Assembly (NCBI RefSeq): GCF_014284175.1
Contig: NZ_JACOGA010000023.1
Span: 1 to 64,000, forward strand
Origin: Affinundibacterium flavidum
Lineage (GTDB): Bacteria; Pseudomonadota; Gammaproteobacteria; Burkholderiales; Burkholderiaceae_D
DNA: 64,000 bases
Direction of reading: 5' to 3'
Shown piece by piece: positions 36,162-45,834 of the stretch; the stretch's first letter is position 1, and every line of letters begins with the position of its first letter. The position numbers and the translations under genes were made by a program. The notes below the pieces were generated by a model. That model did no database searches. It was given only the letters and a program-made list of their open reading frames with translations, and was not told the DNA's origin.

Positions 36162-37377
36162 TTGGGATAGTCTGTGGTTGAACGTCCATCTCGCTACTAT
36201 GGAAGCGGGCGCTGATTACGGCATTATTCGTGATGCGGCGATTGCGGTTAAAGATGGCAAGATTGCGTGGTTAGGGGCAACTCAAGATTTGCCAGCCGAC
36301 TATATAGCGCAAAGTACGCACGATGGACAAGGCTGTTGGCTGACGCCAGGTTTGATCGATTGCCATACCCATATGGTGTATGCAGGCAATCGCAGCAATG
36401 AATTTGAGGCGCGTTTAAACGGTGTCGCTTACGAAGAAATTGCTCGGCAAGGTGGCGGCATCGTGTCGACCGTCAAAGCAACACGCGCCGCGACTGAACA
36501 AGAATTAATGCTAGCGAGTTTGCCACGTGTACTCAGCAGTTTGCGTGAAGGCGTGACGACACTAGAAATCAAATCGGGTTATGGTCTTGATACCGCAACT
36601 GAAGCAAAAATTTTGCGCGTCGCCCGTCAGATACAAAGAGATTTGCCGGTCAAAGTCACCACCACATTCTTAGGTGCACACGCCTTGCCTCCTGAATTCG
36701 CAGGTCGCGCCGATGCATATATCGATGATGTTTGTGAACGCATGCTGCCTGCGATTGTGGAGGAAGGATTAGCCGATGCGGTTGATGTCTTTTGCGAGAA
36801 AATAGGTTTTACACCAGCGCAGACTGAGCGCGTATTCCAAGCTGCGCAGCGACATGGATTGCCTGTCAAATTACATGCAGAACAGCTATCCGATCAAGGT
36901 GGTGCCGCATTAACGGCGAAGTATCAAGGACTCTCGGCCGATCACCTAGAATACCTGAGTGATGAAGGCATCGCGGCGATGCAAAAGCACGGTACAGTCG
37001 CGGTCTTATTACCAGGGGCATTTTACTTTTTACGGGAAACCAAATACCCACCACTAGCCGCTTTGCGTGCAGCGGGCGTTCCTATTGCTTTGGCGACCGA
37101 TTGTAATCCTGGCACATCACCCATGACGTCGCCATTATTGACGATGAATATGGCTTGCACACTGTTTCGTATGACACCCTTAGAAGCTTTGCAAGGGGTA
37201 ACGCTGCATGCTGCTCGCGCCTTGGGTTTGCAATCGGAAGTTGGTAGTTTGCGTGTGGGAAAACAAGCTGATTTTGCCTTATGGAGAATAGAACGACCAG
37301 CGGACCTCGCGTACATGATAGGTGTTAATCCTTGTATGCTCAGTGTTTTTGCTGGAAAGCTGCGTAAGCTCGACTAA
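36148..37377 (+). CDS. hutI: Imidazolonepropionase
   Basis: About 409 residues. Third pathway step: opens the imidazolone ring to give formiminoglutamate. The ATG at 36148 is preceded by AGGGAGG; an earlier ATG at 36127 is in frame but has no site. The metal pair H73/H75 lies in DCHTHMVYAGNR; later His and Asp residues occur in KLHAEQLSDQGG and ALATDCNPGTSP. It starts inside the last codons of hutD. No hutG or hutF follows; the next genes are signal-transduction proteins, so the final step must be encoded elsewhere. Confidence 0.96.
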   Translation: MSLLNWDSLWLNVHLATMEAGADYGIIRDAAIAVKDGKIAWLGATQDLPADYIAQSTHDGQGCWLTPGLIDCHTHMVYAGNRSNEFEARLNGVAYEEIARQGGGIVSTVKATRAATEQELMLASLPRVLSSLREGVTTLEIKSGYGLDTATEAKILRVARQIQRDLPVKVTTTFLGAHALPPEFAGRADAYIDDVCERMLPAIVEEGLADAVDVFCEKIGFTPAQTERVFQAAQRHGLPVKLHAEQLSDQGGAALTAKYQGLSADHLEYLSDEGIAAMQKHGTVAVLLPGAFYFLRETKYPPLAALRAAGVPIALATDCNPGTSPMTSPLLTMNMACTLFRMTPLEALQGVTLHAARALGLQSEVGSLRVGKQADFALWRIERPADLAYMIGVNPCMLSVFAGKLRKLD

Positions 37378-37603
37378 TAATTCGCAAAGCCGAAGCTTAG
37401 GTGCGACGACTGTTCAAAATTTTAACATTTTAATAAAATTTCTGAAGTTTCTTGTTGGAAAAATTTCACGACTTTGTGAAATTGCTTTGACAACATTTGC
37501 CTGCGGGCTATGATGACTATATTCAGTAATCCGTCCTTGATACTTTCTGTGAATGTGATTGTGAAAGTCTCCACTGGGATGATATTTTGTTAAAAGGATG
37601 GGT

Positions 37604-37996
37604 ATGTCAGAGAAGTCATTGAGCAATATTTTATATGTGGAAGATGACCTGGATATTCAGGCCGTCGCGCAAATTGCCTTAGAAGTGGTGGGCGGATTCA
37701 CATTGAAGACTTGTAGTTCAGGTGCCGAAGCCATTGCGGCGATTGAGCAAGGTTTTGTGCCAGATCTTTTGTTATTGGATGTCATGATGCCTAACATGGA
37801 TGGACCAACCACTTTAGCTGAACTACGCAAACTACCTGCAACTCTTCAAACGCCTGTTATTTTTATGACGGCGAAAGTTCAGTCTAGCGAACAAGATTAC
37901 TATTTCACTTTGGGTGCGATCGGCGTCATTGCGAAACCATTTGATCCTATGGCCTTGGCGGGGCAAGCGCGCGCCTTGTGGGAAAAGGTGAGTTAA
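37604..37996 (+). CDS. Single-domain response regulator (CheY-like)
   Basis: About 130 residues, one receiver domain. The acidic pair is in VEDDLD (about residues 10-15), the phosphoacceptor Asp in LLLLDVMMPN near 57, the Thr in MTAKVQ and the Lys in IAKPFD. The ATG at 37604 has AAGGA at good distance; an ATG at 37598 is less well placed. There is no output domain, so it works by protein contact. The next gene starts with GTG immediately after its TAA, so both belong to one signalling unit. Confidence 0.88.
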   Translation: MSEKSLSNILYVEDDLDIQAVAQIALEVVGGFTLKTCSSGAEAIAAIEQGFVPDLLLLDVMMPNMDGPTTLAELRKLPATLQTPVIFMTAKVQSSEQDYYFTLGAIGVIAKPFDPMALAGQARALWEKVS

Positions 37997-39679
37997 GTGG
38001 ATGATAGGGATCAGGAATTAAATGATGCTTTGCAAGCATTAGCGCAAGTGTATATAGCCAAACTCCCTGCCAAACTTGCTGAGATAGAGACGTCCGCTCA
38101 ACGTTTTCAGGCAGATCCCACTGATCGTGAAAATTTCATTGTACTGCATAGACTTTTACACACGATGGCTGGCTCTGCGGGTACTTTTGGATTTCCTGAT
38201 GTCGGTGATCAAGCACGTGATTTAGAAGTTAGATTAAAAAACTATATCAGCGGCGAGACTTGGGATACTGCGCTTCACAATAATTTTGGTCTGCAAATAA
38301 ATCACTTTTTGCAGGAAACTAAGATCGTGCACGAGTCTGCGTTAGCTGCAAAGTCCGAACTCGCAAGTAGTGTAGGGGTGGCGGTAAATGACCAGGCGGA
38401 CGCGCCAATTCCACCAGAAAAAAAATTGATACTATGGGCAGATGATGTAGATCAGGAAAATAAAGACATCATCCAAATCTTGCAGCAATTTGCATTCGAT
38501 ATTCAGCATGTCCAAGATCTGCCTGAGTTAGAACTCGCGGTACAAACTCAACGCCCAGCCTTGTTGGTTTTGAACGTTGACTTTAAAGATCATGCCTTTG
38601 CTGGATTGAACGAAATCATGCGTTTGAAAGAGAATGCAGTCGAGCTTCCTCCAATTTTGTTCACCTCCAAGACAAATAATTTTGAATGCCGCCTGCGTGC
38701 GGTTCGGTCGGGGGCTGAGGCTTTTTTCTTAAAGCCGCTAGACATACTGGCATTGACTGAACGCATAGAAGAAATTTTTGATCGTCATAACCCACGCCAC
38801 TTTCGCATTATGATCATTGATGATGATGTCGATCTGGCACAGTACTATAGTCGCGTTCTTCAAGGCGCGGGCATGGTCACGGAAGTGTTAAATAATCCTG
38901 AGTGTGTACTTGAGAAAATGGCGCATTTTCGGCCGGAGCTGATTCTGATGGATGTTTACATGCCCGATTGTGATGGCGTTGAATTATCGCGTGTGATACG
39001 TCAAGATATTTCATACTTAGATGTGCCGATTGTTTTCTTGTCGAGTGAAAATAATTTGCAGAAACAAATAGCCGCGGTGAAGGTTGGTGCGGATGATTTC
39101 TTGAGTAAGCCAATTTCTCCGGAGCTACTGATCTCATCTCTGACCACAAGAGCTGAGCGATATCGGGCGTTGCGTACCTTAGTTATGCGTGATGGATTGA
39201 CAGGTTTATTCAACCATTCTGCGATAAAAGAAGATTTGATTGCAAAGATGTCCAGCGCAAGTCGAAGCGTAAGCGCGGTGTCTGTTGCAATGATTGATCT
39301 AGATAATTTTAAATTGGTGAATGATACGTATGGACATCAAATTGGCGATCAAGTGCTGCGGACTCTATCGCATTTGTTAAAGCAGCGATTACGCAAGAGT
39401 GACGTAGTTGGACGTTATGGTGGCGAAGAATTTATCGTGATTTTTCCAAACACAACAGCAGAAGGCGCTAAAATTGTATTGGATAAGGTGAGATTGGCAT
39501 TTTATCAAATTCACCATATCGCCGAAAAAGGTGAATTTTGCGTAGGATTTTCGGCTGGTATTGCGGACTCACGGCAAACTACTAGCCCTGATGATCTGTT
39601 ATCGATTGCGGATGCCGCCTTATATCGTGCCAAGCATAGTGGCAAGAATCAAATTGTTTTGGGTGACCAACAAAGTTGA
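37997..39679 (+). CDS. Hpt-REC-REC-GGDEF signalling protein
   Basis: 560 residues, starting with GTG directly after the upstream stop. Domains: Hpt (about 1-115) with the phosphorylatable H55 in LLHTMAGSAG; a first receiver (about 145-265) in which the phosphoacceptor position is Asn193 (LLVLNVD) although the acidic pair and the Lys are kept; a second, intact receiver (about 270-390) with D319 in LILMDVYMPD; and a GGDEF domain with GGEEF at 475-479. It should make cyclic di-GMP under control of a phosphorelay. An N at the acceptor site makes the first receiver unable to take phosphate in the normal way. A terminator follows at 39733. Confidence 0.88.
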   Translation: MDDRDQELNDALQALAQVYIAKLPAKLAEIETSAQRFQADPTDRENFIVLHRLLHTMAGSAGTFGFPDVGDQARDLEVRLKNYISGETWDTALHNNFGLQINHFLQETKIVHESALAAKSELASSVGVAVNDQADAPIPPEKKLILWADDVDQENKDIIQILQQFAFDIQHVQDLPELELAVQTQRPALLVLNVDFKDHAFAGLNEIMRLKENAVELPPILFTSKTNNFECRLRAVRSGAEAFFLKPLDILALTERIEEIFDRHNPRHFRIMIIDDDVDLAQYYSRVLQGAGMVTEVLNNPECVLEKMAHFRPELILMDVYMPDCDGVELSRVIRQDISYLDVPIVFLSSENNLQKQIAAVKVGADDFLSKPISPELLISSLTTRAERYRALRTLVMRDGLTGLFNHSAIKEDLIAKMSSASRSVSAVSVAMIDLDNFKLVNDTYGHQIGDQVLRTLSHLLKQRLRKSDVVGRYGGEEFIVIFPNTTAEGAKIVLDKVRLAFYQIHHIAEKGEFCVGFSAGIADSRQTTSPDDLLSIADAALYRAKHSGKNQIVLGDQQS

Positions 39680-39732
39680 GGTAGTTCAGTAGTCAAACAA
39701 ACCGTAGTAAGAATTTGAAAATTTGATGAATC

Positions 39733-39770
39733 AAAAAAGCCTGCGCAAAATCATTTGCACAGGCTTTTTT
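39733..39770 (+). terminator. Intrinsic terminator, probably bidirectional
   Basis: AAAAAAGCCTGCGCAAA pairs with TTTGCACAGGCTTTTTT with one mismatch. It lies between the convergent GGDEF and parC genes and could serve both. Confidence 0.85.
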
Positions 39771-39829
39771 TATCACTGATTTAGCTCGCGAGTCTCACAA
39801 GCCTTATGTCAATTTGCAAATCGCAGTTC

Positions 39830-42157
39830 TTAATTTTTACTCAAGTGCGTTGCTTTGATTTTTGACTCCAGCGCCTTGCCTTTGCGCGCGCGTTTGCCGA
39901 TATGAATGGCAAGCCCACTAGCGCTCAGGCTTACTTCTTGTGGTTTGGCAGCGCGACCTATGCCGCTGACTTTGACACCTTTTTGACTGATTGCCGTCGC
40001 TGCAATCAATTTTTCTTTGGCTTCCAATTCCATCAAAATCACACCACGTCCACCGCTGGATAATTGCTTGATTTCCGCTAATCCAAATACCAGTAAGCGA
40101 CCTTTTTCAGACAAGCATGCAATCGCACTAGCATCGTCTGCGACGGCAGTTGGTGCTAATGGTTCATCGCCATCTTCCAGCGTCATAAAGGCTTTACCAG
40201 CCTTCATACGACCGACCATGTCACAGAGCTTTGCTGTAAATCCATAACCGGCAGTCGATGCCAGTAAGAGCGAAGTTTCGGCTTTACCTGCGAAGTAATG
40301 CAAGATGCGTGTGCCGCTGGCTAAGTCGATCAATGTCGTGACCGGCACGCCATCACCACGGGCGCCGGGCAGGGCAGAAACCGGCACGGAATACACGCGC
40401 CCATTTGAGCCAAATACCAAGAGTTGATCCACGGTGCGGCATTCAAATGTACCGTACAAACTGTCACCGGCTTTAAACGTGAATTGTGCAGGATCGTGCT
40501 CATGCCCAGTACGAGCGCGTACCCAGCCTTTTTCTGAGATCACCACTGTTACTGGTTCGTCGATGACTTTCTGTTCGATAGAAGCGCGCTGAGCTTCTTC
40601 GATGACCGTGCGGCGCGCATCGCCAAACTGCTTAGCGTCAGCTTCGATTTCTTTGATGATGCATTTTTTCATCGCTGAAGGATCATCTAAGAGGTTTTGC
40701 AAACTGGTTTTTTCGTTACGCAATTCTGCCAATTCTTGTTGAATCTTGATGGCTTCCAAACGTGCCAATTGGCGCAAGCGGATTTCTAAAATATCTTCGG
40801 CCTGGCGATCCGATAAGCGGAAGGCTTCGATCAAAGCGGGCTTAGGTTCGTCCGATTCGCGAATGATCTTAATGACCTTGTCGATATTTAATAGTACCGC
40901 TTCACGGCCTTCTAAAATATGAATACGGTCATTCACTTTTTTTAGCTTGAATTGGGTGCGACGCGTGACGGTTTCAAAGCGGAAAGTGATCCACTCGGTC
41001 AAAATATCGGAGAGCGGTTTTTGGCGCGGGCGACCATCACCACCTATCATCACTAAATTCAATGAAGCAGAAGTTTCGAGCGAAGTATGTGCCAACAACA
41101 TTTGCATGAATTCGGCTTGATCCTGATTTTTGGATTTTGGTTCCAAGACCAGACGCACGGCGGCATCTTTGCCAGATTCGTCACGCACAGCATCGAGTAC
41201 CGACAACATGACTTGTTTTAAGCTGACTTGTTCTGGCGACAGAGATTTTTTACCCATTTTGATTTTGGGATTGGTAATCTCTTCGATTTCTTCCAACACT
41301 TTTTGTGAAGATGTACCTGGCGGTAGTTCGGTAATGACGGCCTGCCATTGACCACGCGCCAGCTCTTCTATCTTCCAACGTGCACGTACTTTGACGCTAC
41401 CACGACCACTGGCATAAATGTCACTGATTGCTGCGGCTGGCGTGATGATCTGCCCGCCGCCCGGAAAATCTGGGCCAGGGATGAACTCCATTAATTCAGC
41501 ATGCGTGGTTCTCGGGTTGCGAATCAAGGCGACAGCTGCCTTTGCCACTTCCGTTAAATTGTGAGAAGGAATCTCAGTCGCCATACCGACCGCAATACCC
41601 GATGCGCCATTTAATAAAACGAAGGGCAAACGTCCCGGCAATAAAGTTGGTTCTTCATATGAGCCATCATAGTTAGGCTGAAAATCGACTGTGCCTAAAT
41701 CAATTTCATCGAGCAATAATTTAGAAATCGGCGTTAAACGTGCCTCGGTATATCGCATCGCTGCCGCACCATCGCCGTCGCGTGAACCGAAATTACCTTG
41801 TCCATCAATGAGTGGATAGCGCAGAGAAAAATCCTGTGCCATACGCACCATCGCGTCATACACAGACTGATCGCCATGTGGATGGAGCTTACCGAGGACA
41901 TCACCGACCACCGTCGCCGATTTGCGCGGCTTTGCGGAGGAATTTAAACCTAGTTCATTCATCGAATACAAAATCCGACGCTGCACTGGTTTTTGTCCAT
42001 CACTGACATCTGGCAAGGCACGACCTTTAACCACAGAAATCGCGTAATCGAGATACGCTCGCTCAGCAAAAGTTGCCAATGTCAAAGTCTCGCTATCACC
42101 ACCATTGCCACCGTTGTTGTTCGGGGCTTCATCAAATAAATTTGCTTGTTCGCTCAT
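39830..42157 (-). CDS. parC: DNA topoisomerase IV subunit A
   Basis: 775 residues. The subunit that cuts and reseals DNA, needed to unlink sister chromosomes. The catalytic Tyr is Y136 in AMRYTEARL. The N-terminal winged-helix/tower region (about 1-500) is followed by a short six-bladed C-terminal domain, fitting ParC rather than the longer GyrA. The TAERAYLDYAISVVKGRALP-like start is typical. Same strand as parE, 251 bp downstream of it; the gap holds two repeat elements. Confidence 0.95.
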   Translation of the reverse strand: MSEQANLFDEAPNNNGGNGGDSETLTLATFAERAYLDYAISVVKGRALPDVSDGQKPVQRRILYSMNELGLNSSAKPRKSATVVGDVLGKLHPHGDQSVYDAMVRMAQDFSLRYPLIDGQGNFGSRDGDGAAAMRYTEARLTPISKLLLDEIDLGTVDFQPNYDGSYEEPTLLPGRLPFVLLNGASGIAVGMATEIPSHNLTEVAKAAVALIRNPRTTHAELMEFIPGPDFPGGGQIITPAAAISDIYASGRGSVKVRARWKIEELARGQWQAVITELPPGTSSQKVLEEIEEITNPKIKMGKKSLSPEQVSLKQVMLSVLDAVRDESGKDAAVRLVLEPKSKNQDQAEFMQMLLAHTSLETSASLNLVMIGGDGRPRQKPLSDILTEWITFRFETVTRRTQFKLKKVNDRIHILEGREAVLLNIDKVIKIIRESDEPKPALIEAFRLSDRQAEDILEIRLRQLARLEAIKIQQELAELRNEKTSLQNLLDDPSAMKKCIIKEIEADAKQFGDARRTVIEEAQRASIEQKVIDEPVTVVISEKGWVRARTGHEHDPAQFTFKAGDSLYGTFECRTVDQLLVFGSNGRVYSVPVSALPGARGDGVPVTTLIDLASGTRILHYFAGKAETSLLLASTAGYGFTAKLCDMVGRMKAGKAFMTLEDGDEPLAPTAVADDASAIACLSEKGRLLVFGLAEIKQLSSGGRGVILMELEAKEKLIAATAISQKGVKVSGIGRAAKPQEVSLSASGLAIHIGKRARKGKALESKIKATHLSKN

Positions 42158-42190
42158 AGTCTTGCAATCTAACTCTTAAAGTCTAATTTT

Positions 42191-42262
42191 GGGCGGGTGT
42201 GGCCCGCGTTTTCTTTTGTGCTTCTTGTGACCTAATGGCGGGTTTCACCCGCCCTACATTTT
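42191..42262. repeat. GGGCGGGT...ACCCGCCC repeat, copy 2
   Basis: GGGCGGGTGTGGCCCGCG (42191-42208) and GGCGGGTTTCACCCGCCCT (42237 on) match the element at 295-368, with the same trailing TACATTT. It lies just upstream of parC. Confidence 0.75.
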
Positions 42263-42285
42263 TTAAGCAGCATATTTTTAAGTAG

Positions 42286-42413
42286 TATAGGGAGGCTCAG
42301 AAATTCGATTACGCGGATGCAGTACAAGGCGCAAACCGGAGCAATACGTCGGTATTGCGAGGATTTGCAACGCCGTAATGCGCCGCGTAATCGGATTTAT
42401 GCGCCTCCCTATA
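42286..42413. repeat. CAATAC-NNNN-GTATTG long hairpin element, copy A
   Basis: Outer 30-base arms (TATAGGGAGGC... and its complement) match with three mismatches. The centre is CAATACGTCGGTATTG flanked by GGAG and GAGGAT. It matches the element at 49818-49914 in reverse orientation through much of its length. The parE stop codon (42409-42411) lies within its right arm. Confidence 0.8.
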
Positions 42414-44400
42414 TGTCTGCTTCGACTTCGTTACCATGTTCTTCTAGCCACGCTTTTCGTGCGGAGGCTTCGCCTTTGCCCATCAGCATATTGAAACGAC
42501 TCTCCGAAAATTCTTGATCGAATTCACCGAGAGACACAGGTAACAAACGGCGTGTATCAGGGTTCATCGTCGTTTCCCAGAGCTGGTTGGCATTCATCTC
42601 GCCCAAACCTTTAAATCGGGAAATCGCCCAAGCACCATCTTTGACGCCATCTTTACGTAATTTGTCTTCGATGGCGGTTAGTTCGCCTTGATCTAAGGCA
42701 TAAATCTTTTGCGCAGGTTTTTTGCCACGTGCTGGTGCATCAACGCGGAATAGTGGAGGGCGGGCGATGCAGATATGGCCGCGTGCAATTAACTGTGGAA
42801 AGTGTTTGAAAAACAGCGTCAATAATAAAACTTGAATATGTGAGCCATCGACGTCCGCATCAGACAGAATACAGATTTTTCCGTAACGCAGATTCGTTAA
42901 ATCAATCGTGTCGTTGACGCTGTGTGGATCGACACCAATGGCGACGGCGATGTCGTGAATCTCATTGTTCGCGAATAGACGATCACGCTCAGATTCCCAA
43001 GAATTTAAGACCTTACCGCGCAGTGGCAGAATCGCTTGAAATTCTTTGTCACGGCCCATTTTTGCCGAGCCACCTGCTGAGTCACCTTCGACTAAGAACA
43101 GTTCATTGCGCGTGATGTCATTCGATTCGCAATCCGTCAATTTTCCCGGTAAAACCGCTACACCAGAGGATTTTTTCTTCTCGACTTTTTGCAAAGAACG
43201 CAGACGCGATTGTGCTTGCTTGATCACCAGCTCAGCGAGTTTTTTGCCTAACTCTACATGTGAATTGAGCCAAAGTTCTAAAGGTGGTTTGGAGAAACTG
43301 GATACTAAACGCACGGCATCGCGTGAATTTAGACGCTCTTTAATTTGCCCCTGAAATTGCGGGTCTAAGACTTTCGCGGAGAGTACAAAAGAAGCGCGGG
43401 CGAACACGTCTTCAGGTAATAACTTCACGCCCTTCGGTAGCAAGGAATGCATTTCGGCGAAGCTTTTCACCGCGCCAAATAAGCCTTCACGCAAACCGGA
43501 TTCATGCGTACCACCCGCTGGTGTCGGAATCAAATTCACATACGATTCGCGCACTACGCCACCGTCTTCGGTCCATGCGACGACCCAAGATGCGCCTTCG
43601 CCTTCAGCAAAACCATCCGCATCGGCATTCGCAAATTGCTCGCCTTCAAACATAGGGATCACTAAGTCGCCATGTGAGGCTTGTGTAAGTGCTTCGGTCA
43701 GATAACCGCGCAAGCCTTGATCATATTGCCAGGTTTGACTTTCGCCCGTTTTGGCATTGGTGAACGTGACTTTAACGCCTGGTAGTAAGACCGCTTTGGA
43801 GCGCAGCAAGCGTTGCATTTCTGGGATGGAAATATTTGGTGAATCAAAATATTTTCCATCCGGCCAGACGGATACACGAGTGCCATTTTTTTTGTCACCA
43901 CGACTTAAAGGCTGGGTGCTTAATGGCTCGACGACGTCGCCATTGGCGAATACCAGATTATGCAAACCACCTTCGCGCCAAACGGTAATTTCTAAGCGTT
44001 TGGATAGCGCATTCGTGACCGATACGCCGACGCCATGCAAGCCGCCAGAAAAGGCATAAGCACCGCCTGAGCCTTTGTCGAACTTACCGCCGGCATGCAG
44101 GCGAGTGAAGACGATTTCTACCGTAGGCACGCCTTCTTCTGGATGCAAACCAACAGGAATACCGCGGCCGTCATCTTCCACGCTGATACTGCCATCGGCA
44201 TTCAATGTGACTTGGATATTTTTGCAATGACCACCCAAAGCTTCATCTGAGGCATTGTCGATAACTTCTTGAATAATATGTAGCGGGTTTTCGGTTCGGG
44301 TGTACATCCCAGGTCTTTGTTTGACCGGTTCCAGTCCTTTCAGGACACGGATGGATGATTCGCTATAGTCGGATGGGGTTGTGGTTTTTTTAGTTGCCAT
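42409..44400 (-). CDS. parE: DNA topoisomerase IV subunit B
   Basis: 663 residues. The ATPase subunit, partner of ParC. GHKL ATP-binding motifs are visible: VIDNASDEALGG (about residues 47-58), VEDDGRGIPVG and GGLHGVGVSVTNALS. The TOPRIM part has E438 in LVEGDSAGGSAKMGR and the DxD of LSDADVDGSHI. Sequence and length favour ParE over GyrB. It precedes parC on the minus strand. Its stop codon lies in the arm of a dispersed hairpin element, so the repeat provides the end of the reading frame. Confidence 0.95.
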   Translation of the reverse strand: MATKKTTTPSDYSESSIRVLKGLEPVKQRPGMYTRTENPLHIIQEVIDNASDEALGGHCKNIQVTLNADGSISVEDDGRGIPVGLHPEEGVPTVEIVFTRLHAGGKFDKGSGGAYAFSGGLHGVGVSVTNALSKRLEITVWREGGLHNLVFANGDVVEPLSTQPLSRGDKKNGTRVSVWPDGKYFDSPNISIPEMQRLLRSKAVLLPGVKVTFTNAKTGESQTWQYDQGLRGYLTEALTQASHGDLVIPMFEGEQFANADADGFAEGEGASWVVAWTEDGGVVRESYVNLIPTPAGGTHESGLREGLFGAVKSFAEMHSLLPKGVKLLPEDVFARASFVLSAKVLDPQFQGQIKERLNSRDAVRLVSSFSKPPLELWLNSHVELGKKLAELVIKQAQSRLRSLQKVEKKKSSGVAVLPGKLTDCESNDITRNELFLVEGDSAGGSAKMGRDKEFQAILPLRGKVLNSWESERDRLFANNEIHDIAVAIGVDPHSVNDTIDLTNLRYGKICILSDADVDGSHIQVLLLTLFFKHFPQLIARGHICIARPPLFRVDAPARGKKPAQKIYALDQGELTAIEDKLRKDGVKDGAWAISRFKGLGEMNANQLWETTMNPDTRRLLPVSLGEFDQEFSESRFNMLMGKGEASARKAWLEEHGNEVEADI

Positions 44401-44640
44401 GCGATGAAATGGGTGAATAAGTTGATGCTAAATATGTTTGATTTTAGGAATACAAGCGACTAGCTCAGGGATGCCAAGCCAGCTTCTTTTTTTATCCTAC
44501 ACGGAAATTTGACGAATTGAGAAATTATTGTAGCTAGAAATACTGGATATGCATACAGTTGATTTAAACTTTGATGTCTGATTCGGGAAATTTATTTGAT
44601 CGGATGTTGGTTTTATTTAAATTTTTATTAAATAGAAAAT

Positions 44641-45810
44641 TTATTTGCTCAACAAACGCATTCCTTGTTCCAATCCCGATAAAGTAATCGGAAACATGCG
44701 ATTACTCAGCAACTTGCGCATGATATCGATCGACTGTCGATATTGCCAGATGCCTTCAGGTTCTGGATTGAGCCACAAATACTTAGGGAAGTGTGCCGTA
44801 AAGCGTTGTATCCAGGTCGCGCCAGCTTCTTCATTGTTATATTCAACCGAACCGCCAGCTTGTAAGATTTCATACGGACTCATGGTGGCATCGCCCACAA
44901 AAATTAATTTGGTATCGGGAGTGTATTTGCGCAATACATCCCAGGTGGGGAATTTTTCTGAATGACGTCGGTGATTATTTTTCCACAGATAGTCGTAGAC
45001 GCAATTGTGGAAATAATAGAACTCCATGTTTTTGAATTCGGTTTTGGCGGCAGAAAACAATTCTTCGATCTGTGCGATGTGGTCATCCATGGTGCCACCG
45101 ACATCTAATAACATCAGTACCTTGATATTGTTTTTGCGTTCGGGCTGCATTTTGATATCGAGGTAGCCCGCATTATTCGCGGTAGCTTTGATCGTCGCAT
45201 CCAGCGCTAACTCTTCTTCTGCACCTTGTCTGGCAAATCTGCGCAAGCGACGCAGAGCGACTTTGATGTTGCGAGTGCCGAGCTCGCGCTCAGTGTCGTA
45301 ATCTTTAAATGCGCGGGCTTCCCAGACTTTGACCGCAGAACGGCGTTCGCTTTTACCGCCTATGCGTATGCCTTCAGGATTGTCGCCACCATTGCCAAAA
45401 GGCGAGGTGCCGCCCGTGCCTATCCAGCGATTGCCACCCTCGTGCCGTTCTTTTTGTTCTTCGAGTAATTGTTTGAGCCTATCCATCAGCTTGTCGTAGC
45501 CGAATTTCTCTAATGCGGCTCGTTGTTCATCCGACAGTTCGCGCCCTAGGCGTTTCTTAAGCCAATCGAGTGGAATGTCAGGATGTTTCTCAAAAATCGT
45601 ATTGATTCCTTTGAAATACAGGCCAAAAGCGCGGTCAAATTTGTCGTAATTCGCTTCATCCTTCACCAAGATAGTGCGCGACAGAAAATAAAATTCGTCG
45701 ACCGAAGTGCCAACCACACCTTGTTGCATGGCTTCTAATAAGGTCAGAAATTCTTTAATCGATACCGGGATTTTGGCGTCTTTTAAGGTGAAGAAAAAGT
45801 CGATTAACAC
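44641..45810 (-). CDS. VWA domain protein, CoxE-like
   Basis: 389 residues, soluble. The N-terminal part (about 1-200) is typical of CoxE-like proteins; the von Willebrand A domain follows (about 225-389). Its metal-binding MIDAS start reads LLDVGGTMDD (D236, G238, T240), where the usual pattern is DxSxS; one Ser is replaced by Gly and the other by Thr. Such proteins often work with a MoxR-type AAA+ ATPase in assembling metal enzymes, but no moxR gene is in the window. It precedes nothing obvious downstream; the 240-bp gap to parE holds no gene. Confidence 0.82.
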   Translation of the reverse strand: MLIDFFFTLKDAKIPVSIKEFLTLLEAMQQGVVGTSVDEFYFLSRTILVKDEANYDKFDRAFGLYFKGINTIFEKHPDIPLDWLKKRLGRELSDEQRAALEKFGYDKLMDRLKQLLEEQKERHEGGNRWIGTGGTSPFGNGGDNPEGIRIGGKSERRSAVKVWEARAFKDYDTERELGTRNIKVALRRLRRFARQGAEEELALDATIKATANNAGYLDIKMQPERKNNIKVLMLLDVGGTMDDHIAQIEELFSAAKTEFKNMEFYYFHNCVYDYLWKNNHRRHSEKFPTWDVLRKYTPDTKLIFVGDATMSPYEILQAGGSVEYNNEEAGATWIQRFTAHFPKYLWLNPEPEGIWQYRQSIDIMRKLLSNRMFPITLSGLEQGMRLLSK

Positions 45811-45834
45811 TGTGCGGTTCTCTCAAATTAATAT

